Assembly (NCBI GenBank): GCA_023386885.1
Contig: JAEWIX010000025.1
Location: 1-64,000 of the forward strand
DNA length: 64,000 nt
From: Pseudomonadota bacterium
GTDB taxonomy: Bacteria > Pseudomonadota > Alphaproteobacteria > Rhizobiales > Xanthobacteraceae
Direction: 5' to 3'
The notes under the pieces were generated by a model. It did not search any database, was not told the DNA's origin, and saw nothing but the letters and a program-made list of their open reading frames with translations. This document shows positions 34,533-43,455 of the stretch, in pieces (the first letter of the stretch is position 1; every line of letters starts with the position of its first letter). Both the position numbers and the translations under genes were made by a program.

Positions 34533-34630
34533 GCGTCATCCTGAGATGCGAGCGACGGAATCGCGAGCCTCGAAGGATCGTCTCGCCCCTCGAGGCTCCA
34601 CGCTTTGCGTGTCGCACCTCAGGGTGACGG
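34533..34630. repeat. Roughly 98-bp imperfect palindrome with nested arms
   Basis: The outer arms GTCATCCTGAGATGCGA (34535-34551) and TCGCACCTCAGGGTGAC (34612-34628) pair with few mismatches. The inner arms GAGCCTCGA and CGAGGCTC pair around 34565-34597. GTCATCCTGAG...CTCAGGATGAC elements of this type are scattered between genes of Bradyrhizobiaceae (general knowledge). It lies between the convergent YhaN-like and radC genes and may end both transcripts. Confidence 0.7.
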
Positions 34631-34654
34631 CTCACGACCCGATCTCCGCCTGTC

Positions 34655-35404
34655 TCACATCAACCTTAGCCCCTTCAGGCTGGCGTGCCCGTTCTTGCCG
34701 ACGATGATGTGATCGTGCACCGAAATGCCCAGCGGATTGGCGATGCCAACGATCGACTTGGTCATCTGGATATCGGCGGTCGAGGGTGTCGGATCGCCGG
34801 AGGGATGGTTGTGGACCATGATGATGGCGGTGGCCGACAGTTCCAGCGCGCGCTTCACCACCTCGCGCGGATAGACCGGCGTATGGTCGATAGTGCCAAC
34901 CTGCTGCAACTCATCCGCGATCAACTGATTGCGCTTGTCGAGAAACAGGATGCGGAATTGCTCCTTGTCGGCGAATGCCATTGCGGCGCGGCAATATTCG
35001 ATCACGGCGGACCACGACGACAGCACCGTGCGCTGCTTGAGCTGTCCCTTGGCGACACGGCTTGCCGCGGCGGCGATCAGCTTGATCTCGGTGATCGCCG
35101 CCTCGCCCAGCCCCTCGACCTCACCCAGCCGCGCGGGCGGTGCATGCACGACTTCGGCAAACGAGCCGAACTTGCCGATCAGGGTCTTCGCCAGCGGCTT
35201 CACGTCGCGACGCGGCAGCGCGCGAAACAGCACCAGTTCCAGCAGTTCGTAGTCGCTCAGCGCGTCAGCGCCGACGCCCCTGAAACGGTCGCGCAGCCGC
35301 TCGCGATGGCCGTGATAGTGCGGCGCCGCTTCGGCAAAGCCGGACGACTTGAGGCCAGACGATTTACGGGACTCTTTTCCATCAACAGCCATCGATGCCG
35401 ACAC
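34655..35404 (-). CDS. radC: RadC-family JAB1/MPN-domain protein (249 aa)
   Basis: Contains an N-terminal helix-hairpin-helix region (GVGADALSDYELLELVLFRALPRRDVKPLAK) and the C-terminal RadC MPN+ metalloprotease-like domain with HNHPSGDPTPS (zinc-binding H-x-H-x10-D) after a KEQFRILFLDKRNQL strand. Despite the name its role in DNA repair is doubtful. The start is a GTG at 35404 with AGGA upstream; an ATG at 35392 is the alternative. It lies downstream of map with a 91-bp gap. Confidence 0.9.
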   Translation of the reverse strand: MSASMAVDGKESRKSSGLKSSGFAEAAPHYHGHRERLRDRFRGVGADALSDYELLELVLFRALPRRDVKPLAKTLIGKFGSFAEVVHAPPARLGEVEGLGEAAITEIKLIAAAASRVAKGQLKQRTVLSSWSAVIEYCRAAMAFADKEQFRILFLDKRNQLIADELQQVGTIDHTPVYPREVVKRALELSATAIIMVHNHPSGDPTPSTADIQMTKSIVGIANPLGISVHDHIIVGKNGHASLKGLRLM

Positions 35405-35495
35405 GCCTGCGATTCCTGAGATATCGCAACCATGCCGTGCCGTGCATCGGTCGGCAACCGGCTATCGCAAAAATGATGAGAGGACGAAGGCCGCT

Positions 35496-36317
35496 TCAGG
35501 TAGCAGGCGGCTGCTCGTTATGTCGTGCCGAGAGCGTGAAAATCTCGAAGCCGGTTTTGGTCACGCCGACGGAATGCTCGAACTGCGCCGACAGCGAACG
35601 GTCGCGCGTCACCGCGGTCCAGCCATCCGAAAGGATTTTGACGTGCGGCTTGCCGAGGTTGATCATCGGCTCGATGGTGAAGAACATGCCGGGGCGCAGC
35701 ACCACGCCCTCGCCCGGCCGGCCGACGTGAATGATGTTGGGCTCGTCGTGGAAGACGCGGCCGAGACCGTGGCCGCAGAAATCGCGCACCACGCTCATAT
35801 GCTGCGGCTCGACAAAGCTCTGGATGGCATGGCCGATATCGCCGGTGGTCGCGCCGGGCTTCACTGCCGCGATGCCGCGCATCATCGATTCGTAGGTCAC
35901 TTCGATCAGCCGTTCGGCCTTCCGCGCAATCACGCCGACGGCATACATGCGGCTGGAATCGCCATACCAGCCATCGACGATGAACGTGACATCAACGTTG
36001 ACGATATCGCCGTCCTTGAGCGGACGATCTCCCGGCATGCCGTGGCAGACGACGTGATTGATCGATGTGCAGGTCGAATAGCGATAGCCGCGATACATCA
36101 GCGTCGCGGGGAACGCATTGTGCCGGAACGCGAAGTCGCGCACGAAGTCGTCGATCTCCGAGGTCGGCAGACCCACTTTGACCAGATCGGTCAGATCGTC
36201 GAGGCAGCGGGACACCAGCGCGCCGGCCTTGCGCATGCCCGCGAAGGCGGCGGGGCCGTGCAGTTTGATCTGCCCGGTCTTGCGGAGGGAGGCTTCGGAG
36301 GCGTCGACGTAGCTCAT
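35496..36317 (-). CDS. map: Methionine aminopeptidase type I (Map, 273 aa)
   Basis: Removes the initiator methionine from new proteins. The pita-bread fold and all five metal ligands are visible: Asp in VNVDVTFIVDGWYGDSSRM (two), His in GHGLGRVFHDEP, Glu in TIEPMINLG, Glu in QFEHSVGVT, plus the catalytic His in CTSINHVVCHG. Length is normal. The start at 36317 (MSYVDASEASL) matches the family; a TTG seven codons upstream is possible. Confidence 0.96.
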   Translation of the reverse strand: MSYVDASEASLRKTGQIKLHGPAAFAGMRKAGALVSRCLDDLTDLVKVGLPTSEIDDFVRDFAFRHNAFPATLMYRGYRYSTCTSINHVVCHGMPGDRPLKDGDIVNVDVTFIVDGWYGDSSRMYAVGVIARKAERLIEVTYESMMRGIAAVKPGATTGDIGHAIQSFVEPQHMSVVRDFCGHGLGRVFHDEPNIIHVGRPGEGVVLRPGMFFTIEPMINLGKPHVKILSDGWTAVTRDRSLSAQFEHSVGVTKTGFEIFTLSARHNEQPPAT

Positions 36318-36408
36318 GCGCGTTCTGATTTCGATCAAGCTGGAATGATTGAGCCCTAATTTAATGGATATGGCTGTCGAAGCAAGGACATGGCCCCCAT
36401 TCGGGAAT

Positions 36409-37137
36409 TCAGCCCATCACCGGAATGGGTTGCATGAGATCGATACCCTGCGGCGTCAGCCGGCAGCGCCAGGCCAGCGCCTCGACGCCTGCCGCCCGCG
36501 CGCGGTCGAAGGCGCGGCCATAGGCCGGATCGATGTCGCGCGCCAGGCCGAAGGTCTCGGCCGATCCGATCTGCACCACGTACAGCATCACGGCACGGGC
36601 ACCGGTGGCGGCCATTGCCGCCAGTTCATCGAGATGTCGCGCGCCCCGCGCGGTCACCGAATCCGGAAATTCGGCAAGACCCGGGCGACGCATCAGATGC
36701 ACGTTCTTGATTTCGAGATAGCACGGCGGACAGCCCGCGCCCTCCAGCAGGAAGTCGATCCGCGACGCGCTGCCGAACGCGCCATCGCCATAACCGACCT
36801 CGCGGCGGATGCCAGTGTAACCGGCGAGTTCGGGAACGATACCGGCGGAGAGCGCCTCGGCCACCAGCGTATTGGGGTGCGCGGTGTTGACGCCGACCAG
36901 CTCCGGGCCGCCGCCGAAATCGACCTCCACCAGTTCCCACGAATACGGCAATTTCCGCTTGGCATTGGGCGAACGGGACAGCCACACCTGACTTCCCGGG
37001 GCCTGCAAGCCGATCATGCCACCCGGATTGGCGACGTGTACCGTCGTCACACTGCCATCGACCAGCTCGACGTCGGCGAGAAACCGCTTGTAGCGGCGCA
37101 GCAAGGTGGCCGGAACCAGTTCGGATGAAAACCGCAT
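36409..37137 (-). CDS. sfsA: Sugar fermentation stimulation protein homologue SfsA (242 aa)
   Basis: Full-length SfsA family protein with LLRRYKRFLADVEL, the HVANPGGMIGL region, SRIDFLLEG, a nuclease-like CYLEIKNVHL core and PDSVTARGARHLDEL. In Escherichia coli SfsA binds DNA and affects maltose metabolism; the nuclease-like fold suggests a DNA-cutting role that is unproven. It starts 4 bp downstream of the MscS stop. Confidence 0.92.
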   Translation of the reverse strand: MRFSSELVPATLLRRYKRFLADVELVDGSVTTVHVANPGGMIGLQAPGSQVWLSRSPNAKRKLPYSWELVEVDFGGGPELVGVNTAHPNTLVAEALSAGIVPELAGYTGIRREVGYGDGAFGSASRIDFLLEGAGCPPCYLEIKNVHLMRRPGLAEFPDSVTARGARHLDELAAMAATGARAVMLYVVQIGSAETFGLARDIDPAYGRAFDRARAAGVEALAWRCRLTPQGIDLMQPIPVMG

Positions 37138-37141
37138 CGGT

Positions 37142-38449
37142 CTACTGCGACTCGCTGGCGGGAAGATCCGCCGCGGGCGGCGCGGCCATGCGGACCTCGC
37201 GCACGGGATACGGCATCTTGATATCCTCGCGCTTGAACGCCTCCCACAACGCCATCAGCACTTCGCTGCGCGCGGCGTCCATCCCGCCCGGATCGGTGAC
37301 CCAGAACGTAAGCCCGTACTGCATTCCGGATTCGCCGAATTCGGCCAGCAGGCATCCCGGCGGCTTGGCCTTGCTGACACGGTCCGACGCGGCCGCGACA
37401 TCGACCGCCAGCTGGCAGATCCGGTGTGGATCGGCGTCGTAAGCCGCGCCGAATTTCACCTTCACCAGCGCGTTGGTGTCGCTATAGGTCCAGTTCACGA
37501 CCTTCTGCGTCACCAGATCCTCGTTGGGGATCAGGATGTCACGCCCGTCCCCCGCCGCGATCGAAATGTAGCGCGTATTCATCGCGCTGATCCGTCCGGT
37601 GCTGTCACCGACCGACACCAGATCGCCCGGCTTCACCGACTTGTCGACCAGCAGGATGATGCCGCTGATGAAGTTCGAGACGATCTTCTGCAAGCCGAGA
37701 CCGATGCCGACACCCACCGCACCGGAAAAGATCGCCAGCGCGGAGAGGTTGATGCCGACGGCGCTGAGAACCAGCGCTACCGCTATCACCATCAGCACCA
37801 CATGGGTGAGCTTGATCAGCAGTACCTGCATCGAGGGTGTCAGGTCGTCGGATCGGGTGATGCGGCTTTCAAGGAACTGGCTGACGAGCTTGGACAACCA
37901 CAGCGCCAGCGCCAGCAGCACGACAAGCTTGATCAGGAGCAGTGGCGTCAGCCGCAGGTCGCCCAGCACGATCGCGACGGAATCGAGCGCGGCACCCGCC
38001 GCCTGCAACTGCCCGATAATGCTCAACAGCGCGATGCTCCACGCCAGCACCGACACCAGAGCGACCGTCACCGGACTGCGGAGCGCATTCATCGCCAGCC
38101 GCATCACCAGCCAGGCCAGCGCCAGCCGCGTCGCGACGAACGGCAGGTCCACGGCTCCGGCAGCCCCCATCGCATGCAACACGGCCGACAGCGCCAGCAG
38201 CAACGCGGCGAACACCGCGATCGGCGCGCTGTGGGTCGAGGCTCGCACCACGCGCCGCAGCGGCCCCGGCCATCCCATCGCCATGCTGCCCACATCGAAG
38301 CGCGCGCGGAACAGGGCACGGCTGGCCCATGCGGCCAGGCCGCACGCAACAATCAAACCCAACTGCCAGTAGAAATCCGGCGCGGCGACTGCCGCACTGA
38401 CCGCATCGCGTGCCGACGGCAGCCATTGGCGAACGTGGTCGAACGGCAT
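37142..38449 (-). CDS. MscS-family mechanosensitive channel, multi-TM type (435 aa)
   Basis: Inner-membrane channel with about six hydrophobic helices before the MscS core. The pore-lining helix and beta domain follow: GAVGVGIGLGLQKIVSNFISGIILLVDKS, PGDLVSVGDSTGRISAMNTRYISI, and PNEDLVTQKVVNWTYSD. Larger MscS relatives of this type release osmolytes on downshock. The ATG at 38449 is chosen; one at 38488 adds 13 residues without a ribosome site. It is divergent from the antiporter gene. Confidence 0.88.
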   Translation of the reverse strand: MPFDHVRQWLPSARDAVSAAVAAPDFYWQLGLIVACGLAAWASRALFRARFDVGSMAMGWPGPLRRVVRASTHSAPIAVFAALLLALSAVLHAMGAAGAVDLPFVATRLALAWLVMRLAMNALRSPVTVALVSVLAWSIALLSIIGQLQAAGAALDSVAIVLGDLRLTPLLLIKLVVLLALALWLSKLVSQFLESRITRSDDLTPSMQVLLIKLTHVVLMVIAVALVLSAVGINLSALAIFSGAVGVGIGLGLQKIVSNFISGIILLVDKSVKPGDLVSVGDSTGRISAMNTRYISIAAGDGRDILIPNEDLVTQKVVNWTYSDTNALVKVKFGAAYDADPHRICQLAVDVAAASDRVSKAKPPGCLLAEFGESGMQYGLTFWVTDPGGMDAARSEVLMALWEAFKREDIKMPYPVREVRMAAPPAADLPASESQ

Positions 38450-38788
38450 CGGCGAATTCCGGTGTTTAAGCGCGCACGGCGCCTTCATAAAATCGATTCG
38501 AAAGGCCGACAGAATCCCACAAGCCGCGCATGGACGCCACCGGCCGATCGCGCGACGGCAGCGTCATCCACGTCGTCGACAGCATCGCCTGCAAGTGATT
38601 GCAACCAGCAGAGCGTTTTCAAACGAAGCGGTGGCCGGTTCGCGCAAAGAAAACGCGTCAGAATTGGAAATCTAGAGCCTCATTCCGATTTTGTCGGAAT
38701 GGAAATGGCTCCGGGCAGAAATCGGTTGGCGATCCGGAGTGGCGACGATATTGATGCAGATGCAAGTAGTTTTGGACACGCCCCGCTC
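38450..38788. promoter_or_regulatory. 339-bp spacer between divergent MscS and antiporter genes
   Basis: Both genes start from this spacer, so it must carry two promoters, but no clear sigma-70 pair was recognised. It holds the nested hairpin at 38675-38711. Nothing else stands out. Confidence 0.35.
38675..38711. repeat. Nested hairpin repeat before the antiporter gene
   Basis: Perfect inner 8-bp stem CATTCCGA / TCGGAATG with a TTTTG loop and outer 5-bp GAGCC / GGCTC. The CTAGAGCC...GGCTC edge resembles small palindromes found between genes of this family. It lies 78 bp before the antiporter start. Confidence 0.5.
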
Positions 38789-40585
38789 ATGACGTCGCTG
38801 GACTCTGTCAGCCTGGCCATTCTCCTTGGCGCGGTGCTGGTCATGGCCGGCATCCTGTCGAGTCTGCTGGCGTTGCGCTTCGGCGCCCCGTTGCTGCTGG
38901 TGTTCCTCCTGATCGGCGTGCTGGCCGGCGATAGCGGGCCGGGCGGCCTGAATTTCAGCGATGTCCATGCCACCTATCTGGTCGGCTCGGTGGCATTGGC
39001 GCTGATCCTGTTCGACGGCGGCCTGAAGACCCGCTTTCAAAGCATCCGCACGGTGCTGGCGCCGTCGGTGTCGCTGGCGACGCTGGGCGTGCTGCTGACA
39101 GCGCTGATCACCGCGCCGGTCGCTCGCTTCGCCCTCGACCTTAACTGGAGCGAGGCGCTGCTGGCGAGTGCCGTGGTGGCCTCCACAGACGCCGCCGCAG
39201 TGTTCCTGCTGATCCACTCTCAGGGATTGCGGTTGCGCCCGCGCATCGGCGCGATGCTGGAAGTCGAATCCGGCACCAACGATCCGTTCGCGGTGTTCCT
39301 CACCCTGATGCTGGTCGAACTGATCTCGCTCGGCGACAGTTCGGTCACCCACGTGCTGGCGGAGTTTTTCCAGGAGGCGGTGCTCGGCTCCATTCTCGGG
39401 CTGGTCGGCGGCTGGCTGGTGGTGATCGCACTCAACCGGGTCGACCTTCCGCAGGGGCTGCACGCACCGTTCGTCACCACCGCCGCGCTGATGATCTTCG
39501 GGCTGGCGCAGATTTCCCACGCCTCGGGATTTCTTGCGGTCTATCTCGCCGGTATCCTGATCGGCAACCGCCCGACGCGGGCGCAGAATTCGGTGGCGAC
39601 CTTTCTCGACGCCGCGACATGGCTGGCGCAGATCGTGATGTTCGTGCTGCTCGGCCTCCTGGTGTCGCCGCACCGGCTGCTCGACAGCGTGTTTCCGGCC
39701 ATCGCGGTGGCGCTGGTGCTGATGCTGGTCGCCCGCCCTGCCGCGGTATTTCTCTGCCTCGCGCCGTTCAAGTTCACCTGGCGGGAGAAGGCGTTTGTTT
39801 CTTGGGTCGGCCTGCGCGGCGCAGTGGCGATCTTCCTCGCTTCGATCCCGCTGCTGGTTGGCCAGAACAAAGCCTACCTGTACTTCGACGTCGCCTTCGT
39901 GGTGGTGGTGATTTCGCTGCTGATGCAGGGCTGGACGCTGGGCTTCGCCGCGCGGAAGCTCAATATCGCGCTGCCACGCACCGACCGCGCGCCGCGCCGC
40001 GTCGAACTCGACCTGCCCGGCCAGTTGGAGCAGCAACTGGTGGGCTATGCAGTGCGGCCCAAGAGTCTCTACCTGAAACGCGGGTTGCTGCCATCATGGT
40101 CGAAGCCGACGCTGGTGATCCGCGACGAGAAGATCCTGACGCCGATGGAAGCCGCACCGGTCGCGGCCGGCGACTACATCTATCTGCTGGCGCCGCCGGA
40201 AAAGGCCGACGCGCTCGACCGCTTCTTCGTCGATCTGCCACCGGCCGCCGCGCCCGATCCCAGCGCGCTGGGCGACTTCGTGGTGCTGGGCGACACGCCA
40301 CTCAGCACGCTGGCCGAACTCTATGACGTCAAGGTCGGCGAAAAGCAGGCGAAGCTGACGCTGGCGGATTACTTCGACATCCACCTCGACCGCGCCCCGA
40401 AAGTCGGCGCGACCCTGCCGCTGGATACACTGATCTTGGTGGCGCGCAGCATCAGCGGCGGCCGCGTCAGCGTCGTCGGTCTGCGGCTGCCGGACGACGA
40501 GAGCGCGCCGCAAGCGCCGCCCACCCGCATCGATTGGCTCAAACGACGGCTATCGAACGTCTGGGCGTCGGTCGCCGGGTTCTGA
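38789..40585 (+). CDS. CPA1-family K+(Na+)/H+ antiporter with C-terminal TrkA-C domain (NhaP2/CvrA-like, 598 aa)
   Basis: Inner-membrane cation/proton antiporter with about 12 helices across the first 400 residues. Sodium/proton exchanger signature segments are seen (LILFDGGLKT; ASTDAAAVFLLIHSQGLRLRPRIGAMLEVESGTNDPFA, with the acidic ion-binding motifs). The last 190 residues form a cytoplasmic TrkA-C (RCK-C) regulator and a further domain (LKRGLLPSWSKPTLVIRDEKILTPMEA). The whole layout matches NhaP2/CvrA, which exports K+ or Na+ to keep pH and turgor. The ATG at 38789 is used, well inside a far longer open frame. Confidence 0.9.
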   Translation: MTSLDSVSLAILLGAVLVMAGILSSLLALRFGAPLLLVFLLIGVLAGDSGPGGLNFSDVHATYLVGSVALALILFDGGLKTRFQSIRTVLAPSVSLATLGVLLTALITAPVARFALDLNWSEALLASAVVASTDAAAVFLLIHSQGLRLRPRIGAMLEVESGTNDPFAVFLTLMLVELISLGDSSVTHVLAEFFQEAVLGSILGLVGGWLVVIALNRVDLPQGLHAPFVTTAALMIFGLAQISHASGFLAVYLAGILIGNRPTRAQNSVATFLDAATWLAQIVMFVLLGLLVSPHRLLDSVFPAIAVALVLMLVARPAAVFLCLAPFKFTWREKAFVSWVGLRGAVAIFLASIPLLVGQNKAYLYFDVAFVVVVISLLMQGWTLGFAARKLNIALPRTDRAPRRVELDLPGQLEQQLVGYAVRPKSLYLKRGLLPSWSKPTLVIRDEKILTPMEAAPVAAGDYIYLLAPPEKADALDRFFVDLPPAAAPDPSALGDFVVLGDTPLSTLAELYDVKVGEKQAKLTLADYFDIHLDRAPKVGATLPLDTLILVARSISGGRVSVVGLRLPDDESAPQAPPTRIDWLKRRLSNVWASVAGF

Positions 40586-40594
40586 CCCAAACAT

Positions 40595-41290
40595 TCAATC
40601 GGCAAGCTGCGGCGTGACACCCGCGAGCACGCTATCGGCATCGCCAAACGCCGCAACATGTCCACGCTTGATCACCACCACCTGCGCAGCGAGCCGACGC
40701 AGTTCATTGGGATCGTGACTGACATAGACCATCGGCACGCCGGACTCGTCGCGCAGCCGGATCAGGTAAGGCAGGATTTCCGCCTTGCGCGCGCTGTCGA
40801 GCGATCCCAGCGGCTCGTCGAGCAGCAACAGCCGCGGCTGCATCAACAACGCCCGCCCGAGCGCCACGCGCTGACGTTCGCCTCCGGAAAGTTGTCCGGT
40901 GCGGCGCGTCAGCAGTTTGCCAATATCGAGCAGATCGACCACCCGATCCTGATGGACACTATTGTAGGCGACGCCATTCATGCGTCGTCCATAGTGGAGA
41001 TTCTGCGAGACACTGAAGTGCGGAAACAACCGCGCATCCTGGAATACATAGCCGATGCGGCGCTGATGCGGCGGAATATGGATGCCGGCGAGCGTATCGT
41101 CGAGCACCTCATTGCCAACCGCGATGAAGCCGCGATCCGGCTTGAGCAGCCCGGCGATCATGTTGACCAGCGAGGTCTTGCCCGCGCCGGACGAACCGAA
41201 CAGCCCGGTAACCCGGCCCTCGCCTTTGAACGCCACATCGACGGTGAAATCGCCCAGTTTCTTGAAGACATCGACGCGCAGCATGGTCAT
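40595..41290 (-). CDS. modC: Molybdate ABC transporter ATP-binding protein ModC, short form lacking the Mop domain (231 aa)
   Basis: ABC ATPase that energises molybdate import. The Walker A site GSSGAGKTS, the signature LSGGERQRVALGRAL, and Walker B LLLLDEPLGSLD are complete, and the VFQDARLFPHFSVSQNL stretch is typical of ModC. It stops after the ATPase domain (about 229 residues), whereas ordinary ModC continues with a C-terminal molybdate-binding Mop/TOBE domain of about 130 residues. A free one-domain molbindin is encoded at the head of the same operon (43456-43665). The start is the ATG at 41290, overlapping the modB stop by ATGA; a second ATG is two codons on. Confidence 0.9.
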   Translation of the reverse strand: MTMLRVDVFKKLGDFTVDVAFKGEGRVTGLFGSSGAGKTSLVNMIAGLLKPDRGFIAVGNEVLDDTLAGIHIPPHQRRIGYVFQDARLFPHFSVSQNLHYGRRMNGVAYNSVHQDRVVDLLDIGKLLTRRTGQLSGGERQRVALGRALLMQPRLLLLDEPLGSLDSARKAEILPYLIRLRDESGVPMVYVSHDPNELRRLAAQVVVIKRGHVAAFGDADSVLAGVTPQLAD

Positions 41291-41982
41291 GTTCCGTGCA
41301 TACGCTGCGTCGCGCGGCGCGCGAACCATTCCGAGGTCACCAGCGCGACCATCGAGATGACGATGGAAACGCCGACCAGCCGCAGCGCGGCGGCATCGCC
41401 GTCCGGCACCTGCGTCAGCGTATAGATCGCCGCCGAAATGGTCTGGGTCTCGCCGGGAATATTCGAGACGAAGGTGATGGTGGCGCCGAACTCGCCGATC
41501 GCCTTGGCAAAGCCCAGCACCATGCCGGCCAGCACACCCGGCAGCGCCAGCGGCAATGTCACGGTGAGGAACACCTTCCACGGCGCCGCGCCGAGCGTAC
41601 TCGCGGCCTGCTCAAGCTTCCGATCCACCGCCTCGATCGAGAGCCGGATCGGCCGCACCAACAGCGGAAACGACATGATCCCACACGCCAACGCAGCACC
41701 GGTCCAGCGGAACGCAAAGACAATACCAAGGTGATCGGCGAGCCAGCCGCCGACCAGTCCCTTCCGCCCGAACGTCAACAGCAGCAGATAACCGGTGACG
41801 ACGGGTGGCAATACCAGCGGCAGATAGATCACCGCATCGATCAGAGACTTTCCCCAGAAGTGATAGCGCGCCAGCAGCCATGCGATCGCAATGCCGAACG
41901 GGGTGGCAACGAGCGTTGCCACCAGTCCGACCTTTAGCGACAGCAGAACCGCCGTCCATTCGGCGGGGGAAATGTCGAGCAC
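41287..41982 (-). CDS. modB: Molybdate ABC transporter permease ModB (231 aa)
   Basis: Inner-membrane permease with about five helices and the EAA loop (EQAASTLGAAPWKVFLTVTLPLALPGVLAG) that docks with ModC, followed by the ModB motif GFAKAIGEFGATITFVSNIPG. Length is normal. The ATG starts 4 bp after the modA stop, and the stop overlaps modC. Confidence 0.94.
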   Translation of the reverse strand: MLDISPAEWTAVLLSLKVGLVATLVATPFGIAIAWLLARYHFWGKSLIDAVIYLPLVLPPVVTGYLLLLTFGRKGLVGGWLADHLGIVFAFRWTGAALACGIMSFPLLVRPIRLSIEAVDRKLEQAASTLGAAPWKVFLTVTLPLALPGVLAGMVLGFAKAIGEFGATITFVSNIPGETQTISAAIYTLTQVPDGDAAALRLVGVSIVISMVALVTSEWFARRATQRMHGT

Positions 41983-41986
41983 GGTT

Positions 41987-42772
41987 TTAAGACGTCGGCT
42001 TGATCAGATAGGAGAAACCGTACTTCTCGAAGATCGTCTTGGCCTGTGCACTCTTCAGGAACGCCAGATAGTCGGCCGCGTCGGCCTTGGCATTCGCGGT
42101 GGCCGCGACCGGATAGATGATCGGCGGATGCGAGTCGGCTGGGAAGGTGCCGACGATCTTGACGCCCGGCTCGACCTTGGCATCGGTCGAATAGACGATA
42201 CCGAGCACGGCCTCGCCGCGCGCCACCAGCGCCAGCGCTGCGCGGACGTTCTCCGCCATCGCGAATTTCGGCTCAGCCGCCTGCCATGCTCCGAGCTTCT
42301 CGAGTGCGGCCTTGGCGTACTTGCCGACCGGCACCGCCTTGACGTCGCCGGTGGTGATGCGGCCGTCGCCTGCAAGCTTGGCGAGATCGAAGCCCGGCCC
42401 GATGTTCACGTTCTCGATCTTGGAGTCCTTCGGCGCGATCAACACGATGGCGTTGCCCAGCAGGTCAACGCGGGTGGATTCATTGATCGACTTGTTCTTG
42501 ATGGAATAATCCATCCACGCGGTATCGGCCGAGACGAAGATATCCGCCGGCGCACCCTGCTCGATCTGCTTGGCGAGCGCCGAACTGGCGGCATAGCTGG
42601 CGCTGATCTTCACTTTGGACTTCGCCGTGTAGGCGGCATCGGCCTCGTCCAGCGCATTCTTCATCGAAGCCGCGGCGAACACCGTGAGGTTCTTATCCTG
42701 GGCCTGCGCCGGTTGATGGAATGATCCGCAAAGGATCGCGATAGCAAACAGAAAGCCGGTAAAACGATGCAT
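41987..42772 (-). CDS. modA: Molybdate-binding periplasmic protein ModA (261 aa)
   Basis: Secreted solute-binding protein for molybdate. A signal peptide of about 24 residues (MHRFTGF...QPAQAQ) precedes TVFAAASMKNALDE, the ModA signature with the serine ligands for oxyanion binding, then ASYAASSALAKQIEQGAPADIFVSAD and the later YPVAATANAKADAADYLAFLKS. Delivers molybdate to ModBC for molybdenum cofactor synthesis (moaDE are also in this window). The 177-bp spacer upstream may hold its own promoter. Confidence 0.95.
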   Translation of the reverse strand: MHRFTGFLFAIAILCGSFHQPAQAQDKNLTVFAAASMKNALDEADAAYTAKSKVKISASYAASSALAKQIEQGAPADIFVSADTAWMDYSIKNKSINESTRVDLLGNAIVLIAPKDSKIENVNIGPGFDLAKLAGDGRITTGDVKAVPVGKYAKAALEKLGAWQAAEPKFAMAENVRAALALVARGEAVLGIVYSTDAKVEPGVKIVGTFPADSHPPIIYPVAATANAKADAADYLAFLKSAQAKTIFEKYGFSYLIKPTS

Positions 42773-42894
42773 GACGGCGCTCCAAATCCAACGCCCCGAC
42801 GCAACGCGCCCGGCGGCGAGCCAAATTCATGAAGGGTGATGTGGCGACAGGCGGAAGCGCCGTTCCGGCAGGCCGAAGGGCTTACGGCCCCTCA

Positions 42895-42927
42895 GTTATC
42901 GCTGACAAAACAATAACACGCTGACAA
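42895..42927. promoter_or_regulatory. Repeat-rich site upstream of modA
   Basis: CGCTGACAA occurs twice (42900-42908 and 42919-42927), 19 bp apart, and GTTAT/ATAAC (42895-42899, 42913-42917) form an inverted pair across the first copy. It lies about 125 bp upstream of modA in the spacer after the secreted-protein gene. Mo-responsive ModE sites are AT-rich inverted repeats of similar size, but this does not match the consensus well, so the regulator is unknown. Confidence 0.3.
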
Positions 42928-42949
42928 CGCTCGTAAAGTCCCTTGCTCT

Positions 42950-43453
42950 CTATTCGACGGGCAGGATCGCCACCGTGATCGTGTTTTCTTTCATGCCGCT
43001 GACTTGAACGACAAACGGACTTGCCGCTAGATCGAATTTCATCGTCTTGCGGATACCGGCGCAATCCGTCGCGCCGCTAAAGGCTTTCGGCTTCAGATAG
43101 CGCCCCTCCTGCACCACGTCGATCCATGCGCCGGCGGAGATGCTGATCGAATAGGTCCCGGCCGGCCGCGATGTTTCGACGTCGAGATATCCGGCGAACG
43201 TCCCCTCCGCCGCCGCTCGTTCGGGAGCAGACGGCAATCCGGCGTCGGCAACCGGCCTCAGCGTCAAGGTCGCTGCGACAGGAAGCGGAGTCGTCACCGC
43301 GGCACCCGAAACCAAAGCTGCCCGAGTGGGCGCAGTCAACGCCGCGCGCTCCCGCTCGATCGGCCATTTAAACTTGTCGCAACCGCTCGGCTCGGCTGCA
43401 AAGGCCGGAGCGGTCACCGCGACCATCAGGACGAGGACAACGAAGCTTCGCAT
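42950..43453 (-). CDS. Predicted secreted protein of the molybdate operon (167 aa)
   Basis: A clear signal peptide of about 19 residues (MRSFVVLVLMVAVTAPAFA-A) is followed by a Pro/Ala/Thr-rich region and a C-terminal beta-rich half with two cysteines (SGCDKFKW, TDCAGIRKT) that could form one disulfide. Probably periplasmic. No known domain recognised. It lies 2 bp after the molbindin gene and 177 bp before modA on the same strand, which suggests a role in molybdate handling. A specific function is not known. Confidence 0.75.
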   Translation of the reverse strand: MRSFVVLVLMVAVTAPAFAAEPSGCDKFKWPIERERAALTAPTRAALVSGAAVTTPLPVAATLTLRPVADAGLPSAPERAAAEGTFAGYLDVETSRPAGTYSISISAGAWIDVVQEGRYLKPKAFSGATDCAGIRKTMKFDLAASPFVVQVSGMKENTITVAILPVE

Positions 43454-43455
43454 CG

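Noticed and set aside
37106..40585. A 1159-codon rightward open frame
   Set aside because: Only the last 598 codons (from 38789) encode the antiporter; the first part runs antisense to the MscS and sfsA region and is a high-GC shadow.
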